NCBI GenBank assembly: GCA_963822765.1
Contig: CAWGJL010000042.1
Location: 35,468 to 99,467, forward strand
Origin: Palsa-504 sp963822765
GTDB lineage: Bacteria; Actinomycetota; Actinomycetes; Streptosporangiales; Streptosporangiaceae
Length of the DNA stretch: 64,000 nucleotides
Reading direction: 5' to 3'
The notes under the pieces are model-generated. The model was not told where the DNA came from and did not search any database. It saw nothing but the letters and a program-made list of their open reading frames with translations. The position numbers were made by a program, and so were the translations under genes. Below, in pieces: positions 63,765-64,000 of the stretch; position 1 is the stretch's first letter, and each line of letters opens with the position of its first letter.

Positions 63765-64000
63765 TGCCCGCCGTGGCGTCCTGGGCCGGTGCCCGCGGGG
63801 TGGTGCCGCTGGCCGCGGCGCTCTCGATCCCGCTGACCTCGGCGAGCGGGGCCCCGCTGCCGCGGCGGGACCTGATCCTGGTGCTCGCCGCCGCGGTGAT
63901 CGTGGTCTCGCTCATCGTGCAGGGGCTCACCCTCGAACCGCTGGTCCGGCGGGCCGGGATCGCCCGGCCCGCGGACGTGCGCCATGAGCAGACCGTGGCC
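63760..64000 (+). pseudogene. CPA1 Na+/H+ antiporter, internal fragment running off the window
   Basis: LPAVASWAGARGVVPLAAAL, then DLILVLAAAVIVVSLIVQGL and TLEPLVRRAGIARPADVRHE match the last membrane helices of NhaP/CPA1 antiporters (G-x-RG-x-V-x-LA signature). It lacks the first ten helices, being joined directly to the YbaK fragment. The remainder lies beyond the window end. Confidence 0.6.

Noticed and set aside
1..64000. rRNA operon, CRISPR array, replication origin or secondary-metabolite cluster
   Set aside because: None of the characteristic sequences or gene sets was found; the isolated monooxygenases and exporter do not form a pathway.

Overview
The window is chromosomal DNA of a very GC-rich filamentous actinomycete. 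The support is codon use close to 70 % GC, GTG and leaderless starts, chaplin cell-surface proteins (one with an LPVTG sortase signal), an XRE/DUF5753 regulator with DUF397 partners, an F420-type PPOX oxidoreductase, the actinobacterial order topA - tmk (fused to an MFS domain) - holB - ricT, and ECF sigma/anti-sigma genes. Genus cannot be fixed from this window; a Streptosporangiales or Streptomyces-like relative is an inference.

Layout. 0-14.3 kb: patatin-like lipase (cut by the window edge), PlsC-like acyltransferase and Baeyer-Villiger-type monooxygenase in one operon; an epimerase; a broken terpene-cyclase-like protein; an ArsR-SRPBCC regulator with a VOC protein under a clear operator/promoter; DUF2461 protein; an unusual AdoHcy-hydrolase-like protein; gene remnants; a DHA2 exporter; a BKACE-RidA reading frame. 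14.3-19.4 kb: low-coding accessory DNA with a coupled two-gene membrane operon, recombination-scarred fragments and the XRE/DUF397 genes. 19.4-28.6 kb: beta-carbonic anhydrase and TetR sharing operator sites, oxidoreductase, DUF3237, PTH2, a secreted-repeat membrane protein, Kup, ASCH, a neprosin-like secreted protein and an ABM monooxygenase.

28.8-37.6 kb is a mobile-element graveyard ending at a tRNA-Thr gene. Its centrepiece is a complete 3,243-bp transposon (29181-32423) carrying a DUF6431 zinc-ribbon/HTH gene, a DDE transposase and an AAA ATPase. It has TGT/ACA ends, end-binding repeats, terminators inside both ends and a 5-bp target duplication (TAAGT). It splits a type-I-restriction-like HsdR_N gene whose two halves are still recognisable on either side. 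Around it lie six short direct-repeat arrays that look like integrase arm sites, a degenerate copy of the tRNA-Thr 3' half, a lipoprotein and a VapBC pair.

37.6-50.7 kb returns to core DNA: F420-type oxidoreductase, a decayed membrane glycosyltransferase, ECF sigma/anti-sigma, a beta-propeller protein, a TAP-like hydrolase, RicT, a His-rich micro-membrane protein, holB, MFS-tmk, topA and DUF5703. 50.7-54.1 kb is a chaplin locus with a shared promoter element. 54.2-64 kb holds an M20 peptidase, tRNA-Leu, a large serine recombinase beside a truncated TetR, a CaCA exchanger fused to an extra membrane domain, a K+ channel, a DUF2254 protein and fragments of YbaK and a Na+/H+ antiporter.

Caution: many reading frames, including the normally essential topA, tmk and holB, are broken by single-base shifts, several at G/C runs. 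The simplest explanation is uncorrected indel errors in the assembly, so 'frameshifted' entries should not be read as true pseudogenes unless they also lack domains.
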